Of a stretch of DNA of 64,000 bases, positions 25,994 to 35,079 are shown piece by piece. Made by a program: the position numbers and the translations under genes. This stretch comes from Lentisphaerae bacterium GWF2_50_93 (lineage in GTDB: Bacteria; Verrucomicrobiota; Lentisphaeria; Victivallales; GWF2-50-93). Each line of letters opens with the position of its first letter. Within the stretch, counting starts at the first letter, position 1. The stretch is from assembly GCA_001804815.1 (NCBI GenBank), contig MHBI01000071.1:62001-126000 (forward strand), written 5' to 3'. Below the pieces are notes generated by a model, which was given only the letters and a program-made list of their open reading frames with translations, made no database searches and was not told where the DNA came from.

Positions 25994-26017
25994 AACTTCT
26001 ATGCTTCAACCGCATGT

Positions 26018-26165
26018 GAAATCCGAAATTCGAAGCGCGAAATACGAAACAAGCCCGAAACAATGAAAATCTTAATTCTCAAACCAATGTTTGAAACATT
26101 TGATATTTCATTAATTTCCAATTTGTCTCGAATTTCGACATTCGTACTTCGCATTTGGGTTGCGG
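26018..26165. repeat. Degenerate inverted-repeat element before ftsQ
   Basis: About 150 bp between carB (3' end) and the ftsQ-like gene (5' end). The left part (ccgaaattcgaagcgcgaaa, continuing tacgaaac) and the right part (tcgaatttcgacattcgtac, continuing ttcgca) are inverted relatives, and the centre holds the palindrome aatgttt-ga-aacatt. Such arrays of gaa/cga-rich inverted sequence resemble the element at 12264-12513. No gene inside. Confidence 0.5.
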
Positions 26166-26176
26166 GCTGAGCCCGC

Positions 26177-29100
26177 TTATACGTTCAGCTTCAATGAATG
26201 CCTGTGGTATTCCTGAAGGCTGCACACTTCTATTATCCTCATCTCGCGCATCGCCTTGAGACCTTCTATCGCAGCGGCTACACCGCTTATGGTGGTCGTT
26301 ATGGGTATGCCGCGGATCGTCGCCTCCGCGCGCATCTGTATCTCGTCGACCTTCGGGGAAGGACCCGATGAAGGAGTATTGATGATCCAGCTGAGCTCAT
26401 GGCTGTGTATCAGATCAAGCGCGTTCGGCCTGCCATCGGAAATCTTGAAAAGGGCGAACGAGTTTATTCCATTGTCCATCAGCTTCGTGGAAGTCGATCT
26501 TGTCGCAAATATCCTGAATCCAAGGGAGACGAGCTCCCTGGCCAGCGGCACTATGGCATCCTTGTCCTCGTCCCTCACGCTAAGGAATACGCTGCCGCTT
26601 TCAGGCAGCGTGCTTCCCGCCGCGATCTGCGACTTGAGATAGGACATTCCGGCGCTGTAGTCTATTCCCATGACCTCTCCGGTCGACTTCATCTCCGGTG
26701 AAAGCACGATGTCAATTCCAGGAAAACGCTTGAACGGGAATACAGCCTCCTTTACGGAAACATGCTTCGGAATGATTTCCTTTGTGAACCCCAGGTCCTT
26801 CAGCTTCTTTCCCACCATGACCAGGGCTGCGAGTTTCGCAAGGGGAATTCCAATCGCCTTGCTGACAAACGGAACGGTCCTGGAGGCCCTTGGATTTACT
26901 TCAAGGATGTAGACTTCATCGTTCTGGACCGCATACTGTACGTTCATGAGCCCACAGACTTTGAGCTCCCTGGCTAGCGCGAACGTATGCGACCGGATCT
27001 TCTCAAGGACTTCTTCCTTGAGATTCAGCGTCGGGATCGAACAGGCGCTGTCACCGGAATGTATGCCGGCCAGCTCGATATGCTCCATGATCGCGCCTAT
27101 GACATGAGTCTCGCCGTCCGAAATGCAGTCGACGTCGAGTTCCACGGCGTTTTCAAGATATCTGTCGATAAGTATCGGCCTCTCATCTGAAATCTCAACC
27201 GCCTCATCCATGTATTTTCGGAGCCATTTCTCATTGTAGACGATGACCATGGCGCGTCCACCGAGCACGAACGATGGGCGGACAAGTACGGGATATCCCA
27301 CCTTGTGGGCGATCCTGACAGCCTGTTCGGTATTTGTGGCGATGCCGTTGTCCGGCTGTTTGATTCCGATCTTGGTGACAAGCTTCTGGAATATCTCGCG
27401 GTCTTCCGCCGCCTCGATGCTGGAGGGGCTGGTACCGATTATCCTGACGCCGTTCTTCTCAAGCTCCTCTGCGATGTTGAGGGGGGTCTGTCCGCCGAAC
27501 TGCACAATCACCCCGTCGCATTTCTCCCTCTCATATATATGGAGGACGTCCTCGACGGTCAACGGCTCGAAGTAAAGCTTGTCGCTGGTATCATAGTCAG
27601 TACTGACGGTCTCAGGATTGCTGTTGACCATTATCGTCTCATATCCGGCCTTCCTCAGCGCGAAAGATGCATGAACGCAGCAGTAGTCGAATTCAATTCC
27701 CTGCCCTATCCTGTTGGGACCACCGCCTAGGATCATGATTTTCTTCTTGTCGGTCTTCCTGCTCTCGTCAATATCGCCGTAGGTTGAATAAAAATACGGT
27801 GTATATGCGTCGAATTCTGCGGCGCAGGTGTCGACGAGGCTGTAAACCGGGAGGAGATTGATTTTCTTCCTGGCCTTCCGCACGGCGTCCTCGGTGCTTT
27901 TCAGGGCATAGGCGATCTGCTTGTCAGAATAACCGTATTCCTTTATCTGCCGGAACAGGTCGGGCTGCTTGACAAGCTTCTCAAGTGTTCCCGCGGAAGT
28001 TATCTCCTTCTCGAACATTGTCAGCTCATGCATGTGGCGGAGGAACCACGGATCGATCCCTGTAATCTCCTGTACCTTCTCTATGGACCATTTCCGGATG
28101 AAGGCCTCGCGCACATAGAAGAGCCTCCATGCATTGGGACGTTTCAACTCAGCCTTGAGAGTCTCATCCGACTCCGACCCGATCTTGACGTCCTTCGGGC
28201 CGAGGCCGAATCCGGCCCTTCCAACTTCAAGGGACCTGTAGGCCTTCTGGAGCGACTGCTTGAATGTCTTTCCGATGCTCATTGTCTCGCCGACGGATTT
28301 CATCTGGGTTGTCAGCGTGCTGTCGGCGGTGGGGAACTTCTCGAAGGCGAACCTCGGGACCTTCGTCACGACATAATCGATAGTGGGTTCGAAACATGCA
28401 GGTGTCTTAAGCGTGATGTCGTTGCGGATCTCATCAAGAGTGTATCCGACGGCGAGCTTTGCCGCGATTTTCGCAATGGGGAATCCTGTGGCCTTCGACG
28501 CCAGGGCGCTGGAACGCGACACGCGCGGATTCATTTCAATGATGACCATCCTGCCTGTTTTGGGATCGACGGCCCATTGGACGTTTGAGCCTCCGGTCTC
28601 TACGCCGATCGCCCGCATGACGGCCAGTGTGGCATCTCGCATGATCTGGTATTCCCTGTCCGTGAGTGTCTGCGCAGGAGCGACGGTTATGCTGTCGCCG
28701 GTGTGGACGCCCATGGGATCAAGATTCTCGATCGAGCATACGATGACCGCATTGTCCTTGGTGTCGCGCATGACTTCCAGCTCGAACTCCTTCCAGCCGA
28801 GGAGGGATTCCTCGATGAGGACTTCGCTTGTCGGGCTTGCCGCGAGGCCGCGTTCGACGATGATCCTGAATTCTTCCAGGTTGTAGGCGACTCCGCCGCC
28901 GGTTCCGGCAAGCGTGAAGCCGGGTCTGATGATGACTGGGAATTTTCCTACAGCCGCGAAATTCTGTTCGGCTTCCGCCATGGTATGTGCGCAATAGCTC
29001 TTTGGGATGTCGAGACCTATTCCGGCCATGGTCTTCTTGAAGATCGCACGGTCTTCGGCCCTGCGGATAACTTCCGCATTGGCGCCTATGAGCTCGACAT

Positions 29101-29434
29101 TGTATCTCTTGAGGATTCCCGACTCATGGAGTTCCATTGCAAGGTTGAGGGCGGTCTGGCCTCCGACGGTCGGCAGTAGGGCGTCGGGCCTTTCACGCCT
29201 TATTATCTCATGGAGGAACTCCTTGGTGAGGGGTTCAATGTAAGTCCTGTCGGCAAATTCCGGATCGGTCATGATGGTCGCGGGGTTGCTGTTGACGAGG
29301 ACCACCTTGTAGCCTTCCTCCCTCAGGGCCTTGCAGGCCTGGGTGCCAGAATAGTCGAATTCGCAGGCTTGCCCGATCACGATAGGACCGGAACCAATCA
29401 GCATTATTTTCTTTATGTCTTTTCTTTTAGGCAT
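26177..29434 (-). CDS. carB: Carbamoyl-phosphate synthase large subunit
   Basis: 1085-residue duplicated ATP-grasp enzyme that makes carbamoyl phosphate for arginine and pyrimidine synthesis. Both halves show the expected motifs: N-half MLIGSGPIVIGQACEFDYSG, NSNPATIMTDPE, RPGFTLAGTGGG; C-half MILGGGPNRIGQGIEFDYC, NSNPETVSTDYD, FGGQTPLNIA, RPSFVLGGRAM, EVNPRASRTVPFVSKA. A C-terminal MGS-like regulatory domain (FATRSTSTKLMDNGI) is present. GGAAG lies upstream of ATG 29434. The small subunit carA is not adjacent, so the operon is split. Arginine genes argJ and argB are far away at 55-57 kb. Confidence 0.97.
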   Translation of the reverse strand: MPKRKDIKKIMLIGSGPIVIGQACEFDYSGTQACKALREEGYKVVLVNSNPATIMTDPEFADRTYIEPLTKEFLHEIIRRERPDALLPTVGGQTALNLAMELHESGILKRYNVELIGANAEVIRRAEDRAIFKKTMAGIGLDIPKSYCAHTMAEAEQNFAAVGKFPVIIRPGFTLAGTGGGVAYNLEEFRIIVERGLAASPTSEVLIEESLLGWKEFELEVMRDTKDNAVIVCSIENLDPMGVHTGDSITVAPAQTLTDREYQIMRDATLAVMRAIGVETGGSNVQWAVDPKTGRMVIIEMNPRVSRSSALASKATGFPIAKIAAKLAVGYTLDEIRNDITLKTPACFEPTIDYVVTKVPRFAFEKFPTADSTLTTQMKSVGETMSIGKTFKQSLQKAYRSLEVGRAGFGLGPKDVKIGSESDETLKAELKRPNAWRLFYVREAFIRKWSIEKVQEITGIDPWFLRHMHELTMFEKEITSAGTLEKLVKQPDLFRQIKEYGYSDKQIAYALKSTEDAVRKARKKINLLPVYSLVDTCAAEFDAYTPYFYSTYGDIDESRKTDKKKIMILGGGPNRIGQGIEFDYCCVHASFALRKAGYETIMVNSNPETVSTDYDTSDKLYFEPLTVEDVLHIYEREKCDGVIVQFGGQTPLNIAEELEKNGVRIIGTSPSSIEAAEDREIFQKLVTKIGIKQPDNGIATNTEQAVRIAHKVGYPVLVRPSFVLGGRAMVIVYNEKWLRKYMDEAVEISDERPILIDRYLENAVELDVDCISDGETHVIGAIMEHIELAGIHSGDSACSIPTLNLKEEVLEKIRSHTFALARELKVCGLMNVQYAVQNDEVYILEVNPRASRTVPFVSKAIGIPLAKLAALVMVGKKLKDLGFTKEIIPKHVSVKEAVFPFKRFPGIDIVLSPEMKSTGEVMGIDYSAGMSYLKSQIAAGSTLPESGSVFLSVRDEDKDAIVPLARELVSLGFRIFATRSTSTKLMDNGINSFALFKISDGRPNALDLIHSHELSWIINTPSSGPSPKVDEIQMRAEATIRGIPITTTISGVAAAIEGLKAMREMRIIEVCSLQEYHRHSLKLNV

Positions 29435-29573
29435 TATGATACTTCCGGAATTTGGTTTTTTTTTATCAGCAATGTGCTGGATTTTTCACGGAGTAGAACT
29501 ATACTTTGAAGATTGGAAGTTTCCATATTTATTTATTTTTATTGTTAAAAAACTGAATAATGGATGGGATGAC

Positions 29574-29873
29574 ATGTTTAAACGCCGCAAATTAGGTTCT
29601 ACATATATCCGTTCCCCGGCCCAGAACGTACAGACCGCCATGGCGGGCAACGTCTCAAAAGTCTTATTCACCATATTCATCTGCATCGCCTATCTGGTAA
29701 TCCTTTATATCCTTACCGGAATTGTCAGGTTCCTATGCACTGAGTTCGGCAGCATGGATCCGAACACGACGGTGTTGGCCCTCTACAACACCGCATACTG
29801 CCTGCCTCTCAAGGTCGGTGGAATCGTATTCATTATTTTCTATGTCTTCCGTGATAAAATGTCAAACAGATAA
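29574..29873 (+). CDS. Small two-helix membrane protein
   Basis: About 99 residues. Soluble N-terminus MFKRRKLGSTYIRSPAQN, then two hydrophobic segments (about 28-50, in VLFTIFICIAYLVILYILTG, and 75-93, in LPLKVGGIVFIIFYVF). ATG 29574 is the preferred start; the frame is open further upstream but that part is AT-rich non-coding-like sequence. It precedes trpC by seven bases, so the two are probably co-transcribed. I recognise no family. Short, but composition and spacing look coding. Confidence 0.55.
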   Translation: MFKRRKLGSTYIRSPAQNVQTAMAGNVSKVLFTIFICIAYLVILYILTGIVRFLCTEFGSMDPNTTVLALYNTAYCLPLKVGGIVFIIFYVFRDKMSNR

Positions 29874-29880
29874 GAATAAC

Positions 29881-30690
29881 ATGTCCAACGTCCGTTCAAT
29901 ACCAGACATATTGCTGAAGATCGTCGAAACCAAGAAGAGTGAAATCAAGGAAATAAGACGGGAAAAACCTTTTTTCACCAGGAAAATCAAGGATATACAT
30001 CCGGCGCTTGACTTCAAGAACGCCCTTTCCGGTGAAGGACTGTCGGTAATCGCGGAAATAAAGAAGGCTTCCCCTTCTGCCGGAATAATATCCACCCATT
30101 TCAGACCCCTGGAAATTGCGCTTGCATACCGCAAGGGTGGCGCAGATGCGGTAAGCGTCCTAACCGACGAGACTTATTTCAAGGGAAGCATCGGACTGAT
30201 CACCCTCGTCAGGAACACCCTGAAGAACATCCCCATCCTACGCAAGGATTTCATCATCGATGACTCCCAGATCTATGAGGCAAGGGCATATGGGGCCGAT
30301 TCATTCCTGCTCATCGCCGGAATACTGTCATTGCAGCAGCTGGAGGATTTCATTTCACTGGGCAGGGAACTCGGAATGGAGCCTCTGGTCGAGGTGCACA
30401 ACGAGACCGAGCTTTTCAACGCCATCCAGGCAAAGTCCGACATCATCGGGGTGAACAACAGGAACCTGCGCACTTTCGAACTCAATACCTCCCTTTCAAA
30501 GAAGCTCATATCGAAAATTCCGGCCTGCGTGACAGCCGTATCCGAAAGCGGGATCAGGTCCAGCAAGGACACCGCCTACCTTCATTCCCTCGGATTCAAT
30601 GCCGTCCTCGTCGGGGAGACCCTCATGCGTTCAGGCAAGGACAACTGCGGGAAGATCATCACGGAATTCAAGAAATCCATATCGACATAA
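29881..30690 (+). CDS. trpC: Indole-3-glycerol phosphate synthase
   Basis: Fourth step of tryptophan biosynthesis: closes the indole ring of CdRP. About 269 residues, a TIM barrel. Visible motifs: IAEIKKASPSAG (catalytic lysine), AVSVLTDETYFKGSIGLI, PILRKDFIIDDSQIYEARAYGAD, EVHNETEL, IIGVNNRNLRTFE and SESGIRSSKD, GFNAVLVGETLMRSG. The start is ATG 29881 (MSNVRSIP); a longer open frame from 29722 overlaps the preceding gene in another frame and is not used. No other trp genes are adjacent, so the pathway is scattered. A lipoprotein gene follows after 13 bp. Confidence 0.96.
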   Translation: MSNVRSIPDILLKIVETKKSEIKEIRREKPFFTRKIKDIHPALDFKNALSGEGLSVIAEIKKASPSAGIISTHFRPLEIALAYRKGGADAVSVLTDETYFKGSIGLITLVRNTLKNIPILRKDFIIDDSQIYEARAYGADSFLLIAGILSLQQLEDFISLGRELGMEPLVEVHNETELFNAIQAKSDIIGVNNRNLRTFELNTSLSKKLISKIPACVTAVSESGIRSSKDTAYLHSLGFNAVLVGETLMRSGKDNCGKIITEFKKSIST

Positions 30691-30703
30691 ACGGGACAAG
30701 CCA

Positions 30704-31264
30704 ATGAAAATATTCAAGATCATCCTCATTTTTACGGTAATTCCAGCATTTGCGGTCTTCGCATCCTCGTGCAAGTCAGGAAAAGAGCAGATCGTATATG
30801 GAATGGTCAAGGAAGTTGCTCACTTCCCGAAAATAAAGAATGTAAATGCCGAACTTGATATTGTCTCGCCGCTCAGGACTTTCCTTCTCGGTGAACCGGC
30901 GCTGATAGTCTTCAGGCTGACGAATTTTTCCGACAAGAGGCTCGTCGTATACGAGTGGATGATGATCGACGAGTACAATATAAGGCTCTATGTCACGCCA
31001 TGGGCAGACGGAGAGCCAATTCCTCCTGCCGACAAGTGGATCTGCCTCAAACCGGAAATCAAGAACAAAAGGCTGATGACACTCGACCTTGGACAGAATA
31101 ATGCCACAATGGTCGACAAGACGATCGACTTCAAGAAGGATATCATCAACGGCGAGATCGACAAGCCGAAAACGTTCCTCGTCTATGGAGAGCTGAACTT
31201 GGAGTCCATATCCCTGAAGACGTCTCCGACAAAAATCACAATACTTCCGCAGCTTGCTCCCTGA
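30704..31264 (+). CDS. Putative lipoprotein
   Basis: About 186 residues. Signal sequence MKIFKIILIFTVIPAFAVFA followed by SSC, a lipobox-like site, predicts lipidation and export. The mature part is beta-rich with no motif that I recognise (segments such as EPALIVFRLTNFSDKRLVVYEW suggest an immunoglobulin-like or DUF-type sandwich). The start is ATG 30704, shortly after trpC. Function unknown. It precedes the Clp-FtsH fusion protease by 165 bp; they may not share a transcript. Confidence 0.75.
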   Translation: MKIFKIILIFTVIPAFAVFASSCKSGKEQIVYGMVKEVAHFPKIKNVNAELDIVSPLRTFLLGEPALIVFRLTNFSDKRLVVYEWMMIDEYNIRLYVTPWADGEPIPPADKWICLKPEIKNKRLMTLDLGQNNATMVDKTIDFKKDIINGEIDKPKTFLVYGELNLESISLKTSPTKITILPQLAP

Positions 31265-31429
31265 TTTTTCCAGCAGAGCCGGAAATTCTTCAGTCCATGT
31301 TTTTAAGTAAAATCCGTTAATACATCCACACAAGTGGTTTGCCTGACAAGACGGTTTGCTTTAAAGCATTCGACAACTATCTTATTTTAGCTCCCGTAGA
31401 ACATTATTTTAAACAGGAATTAGCACCAT

Positions 31430-34400
31430 ATGAACCTGTCGCCTTCAATAGACTACCTGATGGAACGTGCTGTCGCAGAAACTGCAGCAGCAGAGTTTGA
31501 TGAAATAAAGGTCGAGCATTTCTGCATGGCCCTCCTCAAATTGTCGGAACTCTCTTTTGATATCCCAGAACTTAAGAACCTTCCAAGGCATGAAGAGTTC
31601 ATCAGTGAAATAGAAGCACTGAAAGCTGAAATTAAGAAATATGTCTCCGACTCCAGGTTAGCGAGAAACAGGCTCAGGCAGCTCATGGGCAAAGGGAAGG
31701 GAATACCCGGTATATCAAGGTTTTCAAGGTGCAAGGAACTCCGCGATATTTTCACTTCCGCCGAGAAGATTGCATCCGTGGAAAAGGCACAGGTTGTCTG
31801 GTCATCTCATTTTTTCAAGGCGATCATCGCGGCACCCACGAAAAACGTGACGGAAGTCTTCAATACTGGAAATAAAGCGCCTATCGAAGGAAAAGGCGAA
31901 GAAAAGAAACCCGTCAGCATGAAGATCTCCGATCTCAACGAGAGAGCTTCAAGGCTGAAGGCCCTTCTGCATTCGAAGGTGTTCGGCCAGGATCCAGCGA
32001 TACAGGCGTTCACTGAAGGAATTTTCAATTCGGAAATTCTTGCAGAGGCTGATAGCAGCAGGAAATGCCCAAAGGCAGTGTTTGTTTTCGCAGGACCTCC
32101 TGGAGTCGGCAAGACGTATCTGGCTGAAACAGGAGCGCTTGCGCTTGAACTTCCATACAAGCGGTTTGACATGAGCAGTTATGCTGAACCCAGCCAGGTC
32201 TCCGACTTGAGCGGCTGGTCAAAAAGCTACAGGGACGCAAAGCCAGGATTCCTCACTGGTTTTGTTGCGAAGAATCCAAGCTGCATACTTCTCATAGATG
32301 AAATCGAAAAAGCGCATCTCGAATGCATTCATCTCTTCCTGCAGATACTCGACGCGGGCGTCCTTGAAGACAAATTTACCGAGAAAAACGTGAGTTTCCG
32401 TGATACGATTATAATTTTCACGACGAATGCCGGCCGGCAACTTTACGAGAACAAGGCTGGAAGCCCAGCGGTCTCATATCACAGGAAGACGATCCTGGAT
32501 GCTCTGGCCACCGACGTACACCAGAACACTGGAAGATCCTTCTTCCCTACAGCGATATGCTCCAGACTCGCCACCGGATATCCGGTAATGTTCAACCATC
32601 TTCAGGTATACGAGCTCGAACAGATCGTCAAGTCGGAGCTTGGCAGGGTGGCTGAACTATTCGAAAACCATTACAAGATTGAAATTAAGAATGATGAGTT
32701 TCTTCCAACGGCACTCATTCTGCGAGAAGGAGGCCTGATAGACGCCAGGACGCTCAAGGCCCAGACGGAGATCTTCGTCAAGACCGAGATTTTCAAGCTT
32801 TGCCGACTCTTTGATATCGAAAGGATTGATGACATCTTCAGCAAGGTAAAAACGATCTCGTTCGAAGTTGAGAAGGATACGATGCCGGAAGAAATCTCGG
32901 CGATGTTCGTGCCGAAGGAGAAGCAGAATGTGCTTTTCTTCGGTGAAATAGGTTCTAGGCAGCTTCTCGAACAGTTCATTCCAGAACTTAACTGGCATTT
33001 TGCGGAGGACATCGAGAAGGCTATTGTGACCATTTCTGAGAGCGACATACAGTTCGTGATACTTGATCCGTTTCCAGGAGGCGATAAAAACAATTTCTCC
33101 GGGACGATGAAGATGTTCGACAATGTTCCAGTAGCGTCCCAGTCACTCAAGAAGACAAGGGATCTGCTGAAGATTATCAAGGAGAAGCTGTCGGACACAC
33201 CTGTCTATGTCCTCTCCATCAAGAAAGAAGAGGAGGAGACAATAGACGACGAGCTTCTCTCTAATCTCTCAACGGAGGGTGTTCGGGGCAAGATAATGGT
33301 CCAAGCCCAGCAGGGCTCAACCGATTTCAAATCGGCGGGTTCGATGAAGGATTCTGTACTCAGGATTGGTGAGCAGCTCTACAGGGAGAAGATGACTTTG
33401 AAACTTGGCAAGGAATCCAAGGTGTTGAGCTTTGATACGGCTCCTAAGCTCGAAGGGACCAAGAACACTGCTTTGCTAAGGATTAGGAACCTCAGACTGA
33501 CAAGAGCTATTTCAGCAGTAGATGTCGGGCAGGTCATCGGAGACATGGAAAAGCCGGCTACGCGGTTCGAAGATGTAATCGGTGCGAAATCCGCAAAGGA
33601 TGAGCTTGCATTCTTCGTGAACTTCCTGAAGAACCCGAAGATATTTTCCGTACAGGGGCTGAAGCCTCCGAAAGGTGTTCTTCTATATGGACCACCGGGA
33701 ACTGGAAAGACTATGCTCGCAAGGGCTATGGCAGGAGAATCTGACGTGGCATTCATCGCAACTGTATCAAGTTCGTTTGTGACCAAATGGCAGGGAAGCG
33801 GACCTGAAGCAGTGAGGAGCCTTTTTGCCAAGGCGAGGAAATATGCACCGTCTATTGTTTTTATTGACGAGATTGATGCGATCGGAAGAACCAGGGCAGG
33901 AGGAGGAATCGCACACGGTGAGGAAATGGCTCTCAATGCACTTTTAACTGAAATGGATGGATTCACTTCTGATCCGTCACGTCCGGTATTTGTACTTACT
34001 GCTACTAATTTCAGTATCGAAGAGGGTAAAGGCTCAAAGGGTGTACTGGATGCGGCGCTGGTCAGGCGTTTTGACAGGACAATCCTAGTTGATCTTCCCG
34101 ACTGTGAAGACAGGGAGATTTATCTCAGGAAGAAACTCCTCAGCAGGAAAGGTTCAAAAGTTACAGAGGAGATGGTTAAGAGGATTGCTGGTCGGTCCAC
34201 CGGAATGAGCCTGGCTAATCTTGAGGCTGTAATTGAAAGTGCCGCCAGAGAAGCGGCGAAAAAATCAATTCCTATCGATGACAATCTCCTTGACGAGGCT
34301 TTCGAGCAGATGCAACACGGGGAAGTTAAGGAATGGGATCCGAAATATCTCGAACGTGTCGCCCGCCATGAAGCCGGACACACCCTGCTTTACTGCCTGA

Positions 34401-34876
34401 GCGGAAGATGGCCGATTTACGTTACGGTTGTCGCTAGGGGCGAACACGGTGGCTATATGGAACGTGCTCCGGAGGACATGGAGAACCCGCTTAGGACAAA
34501 GAAGAACCTCGTTGACGACATTCGCGTCTGTCTTGGTGGACGCGCGGCAGAATTTTTCTATTACAAGGGAGAGGACGGGCTTTCCAGTGGTGCAAGCGGG
34601 GATCTGCAGCATGCTACAAATGTTGCAAGAAGGATGATCTCGCAGTATGGAATGGATGATGGTATGGGGCTTATATCTATGACGCCGGAAGAGTCGGTGG
34701 AAGGACCAATGGCGATACAGGTCAACCATTTGATCTCCAGTCTTCTCAAAAAGGAATTTGAAAACACTCTTGAACTTCTCAAACAGAACAGCGGTAAGAT
34801 TGACACTATTGCGAAATCCCTGGTAAGCAAGAACCGCCTGACGGCTGAAGACTTGAAGGCGATAATGGCGGAATGA
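31430..34876 (+). CDS. Single-chain Clp-type AAA / receiver-like / FtsH-type AAA-M41 protease
   Basis: 1148 residues with two unrelated AAA+ motors and a peptidase. Residues 1-150 resemble the Clp N (R) domain. 195-460 is a ClpA/ClpB D2-like ATPase: Walker A GPPGVGKT (222-229), Walker B ILLIDEIEKAH (D290/E291), sensor TTNAG (331-335). About 498-620 has a receiver-like alternation with FVILDP (D546) and TPVYVLSI, perhaps a degenerate REC domain. 715-950 is an FtsH-type AAA: GPPGTGKT (754-761), IVFIDEIDAIG (D813/E814), RRFDRTILVDLPD. 975-1148 is an M41 metallopeptidase: HEAGH (H980, E981, H984) and third zinc ligand D1058 in SGASGDLQHA. All catalytic residues look intact. Normal FtsH is membrane-anchored; no transmembrane segment is seen here, so it is probably cytosolic. 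An FHA kinase and PP2C phosphatase follow. Confidence 0.88.
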   Translation: MNLSPSIDYLMERAVAETAAAEFDEIKVEHFCMALLKLSELSFDIPELKNLPRHEEFISEIEALKAEIKKYVSDSRLARNRLRQLMGKGKGIPGISRFSRCKELRDIFTSAEKIASVEKAQVVWSSHFFKAIIAAPTKNVTEVFNTGNKAPIEGKGEEKKPVSMKISDLNERASRLKALLHSKVFGQDPAIQAFTEGIFNSEILAEADSSRKCPKAVFVFAGPPGVGKTYLAETGALALELPYKRFDMSSYAEPSQVSDLSGWSKSYRDAKPGFLTGFVAKNPSCILLIDEIEKAHLECIHLFLQILDAGVLEDKFTEKNVSFRDTIIIFTTNAGRQLYENKAGSPAVSYHRKTILDALATDVHQNTGRSFFPTAICSRLATGYPVMFNHLQVYELEQIVKSELGRVAELFENHYKIEIKNDEFLPTALILREGGLIDARTLKAQTEIFVKTEIFKLCRLFDIERIDDIFSKVKTISFEVEKDTMPEEISAMFVPKEKQNVLFFGEIGSRQLLEQFIPELNWHFAEDIEKAIVTISESDIQFVILDPFPGGDKNNFSGTMKMFDNVPVASQSLKKTRDLLKIIKEKLSDTPVYVLSIKKEEEETIDDELLSNLSTEGVRGKIMVQAQQGSTDFKSAGSMKDSVLRIGEQLYREKMTLKLGKESKVLSFDTAPKLEGTKNTALLRIRNLRLTRAISAVDVGQVIGDMEKPATRFEDVIGAKSAKDELAFFVNFLKNPKIFSVQGLKPPKGVLLYGPPGTGKTMLARAMAGESDVAFIATVSSSFVTKWQGSGPEAVRSLFAKARKYAPSIVFIDEIDAIGRTRAGGGIAHGEEMALNALLTEMDGFTSDPSRPVFVLTATNFSIEEGKGSKGVLDAALVRRFDRTILVDLPDCEDREIYLRKKLLSRKGSKVTEEMVKRIAGRSTGMSLANLEAVIESAAREAAKKSIPIDDNLLDEAFEQMQHGEVKEWDPKYLERVARHEAGHTLLYCLSGRWPIYVTVVARGEHGGYMERAPEDMENPLRTKKNLVDDIRVCLGGRAAEFFYYKGEDGLSSGASGDLQHATNVARRMISQYGMDDGMGLISMTPEESVEGPMAIQVNHLISSLLKKEFENTLELLKQNSGKIDTIAKSLVSKNRLTAEDLKAIMAE

Positions 34877-34990
34877 TGCGGAAATCCGCCTACGCAGAGA
34901 AGCTACGGCGTGACAAGATGGATGATTGGATTGTTGGATTTTAGCTGCAATCTTATGGAGTAGCAAATAGGTTTGGAAAGGGATGGGGTA

Positions 34991-35033
34991 CGGGGAAGGG
35001 AAGAACCTTTCCTTAAAAGGTTTTCACTTCCCC
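34991..35033. repeat. Hairpin between protease and FHA kinase
   Basis: Arms cggggaag...aacctt and aaggtt...cttccccg flank a short A/T loop, giving an interrupted stem of about 14 pairs. It lies 115 bp past the protease stop and 46 bp before the kinase start. No T-run follows, so it may be a dispersed palindrome or an mRNA-processing stem rather than a terminator. Confidence 0.5.
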
Positions 35034-35079
35034 GCATCCAAGCTTGTTTTGAAAATTTTCAATTGAAAGAATAATCACA

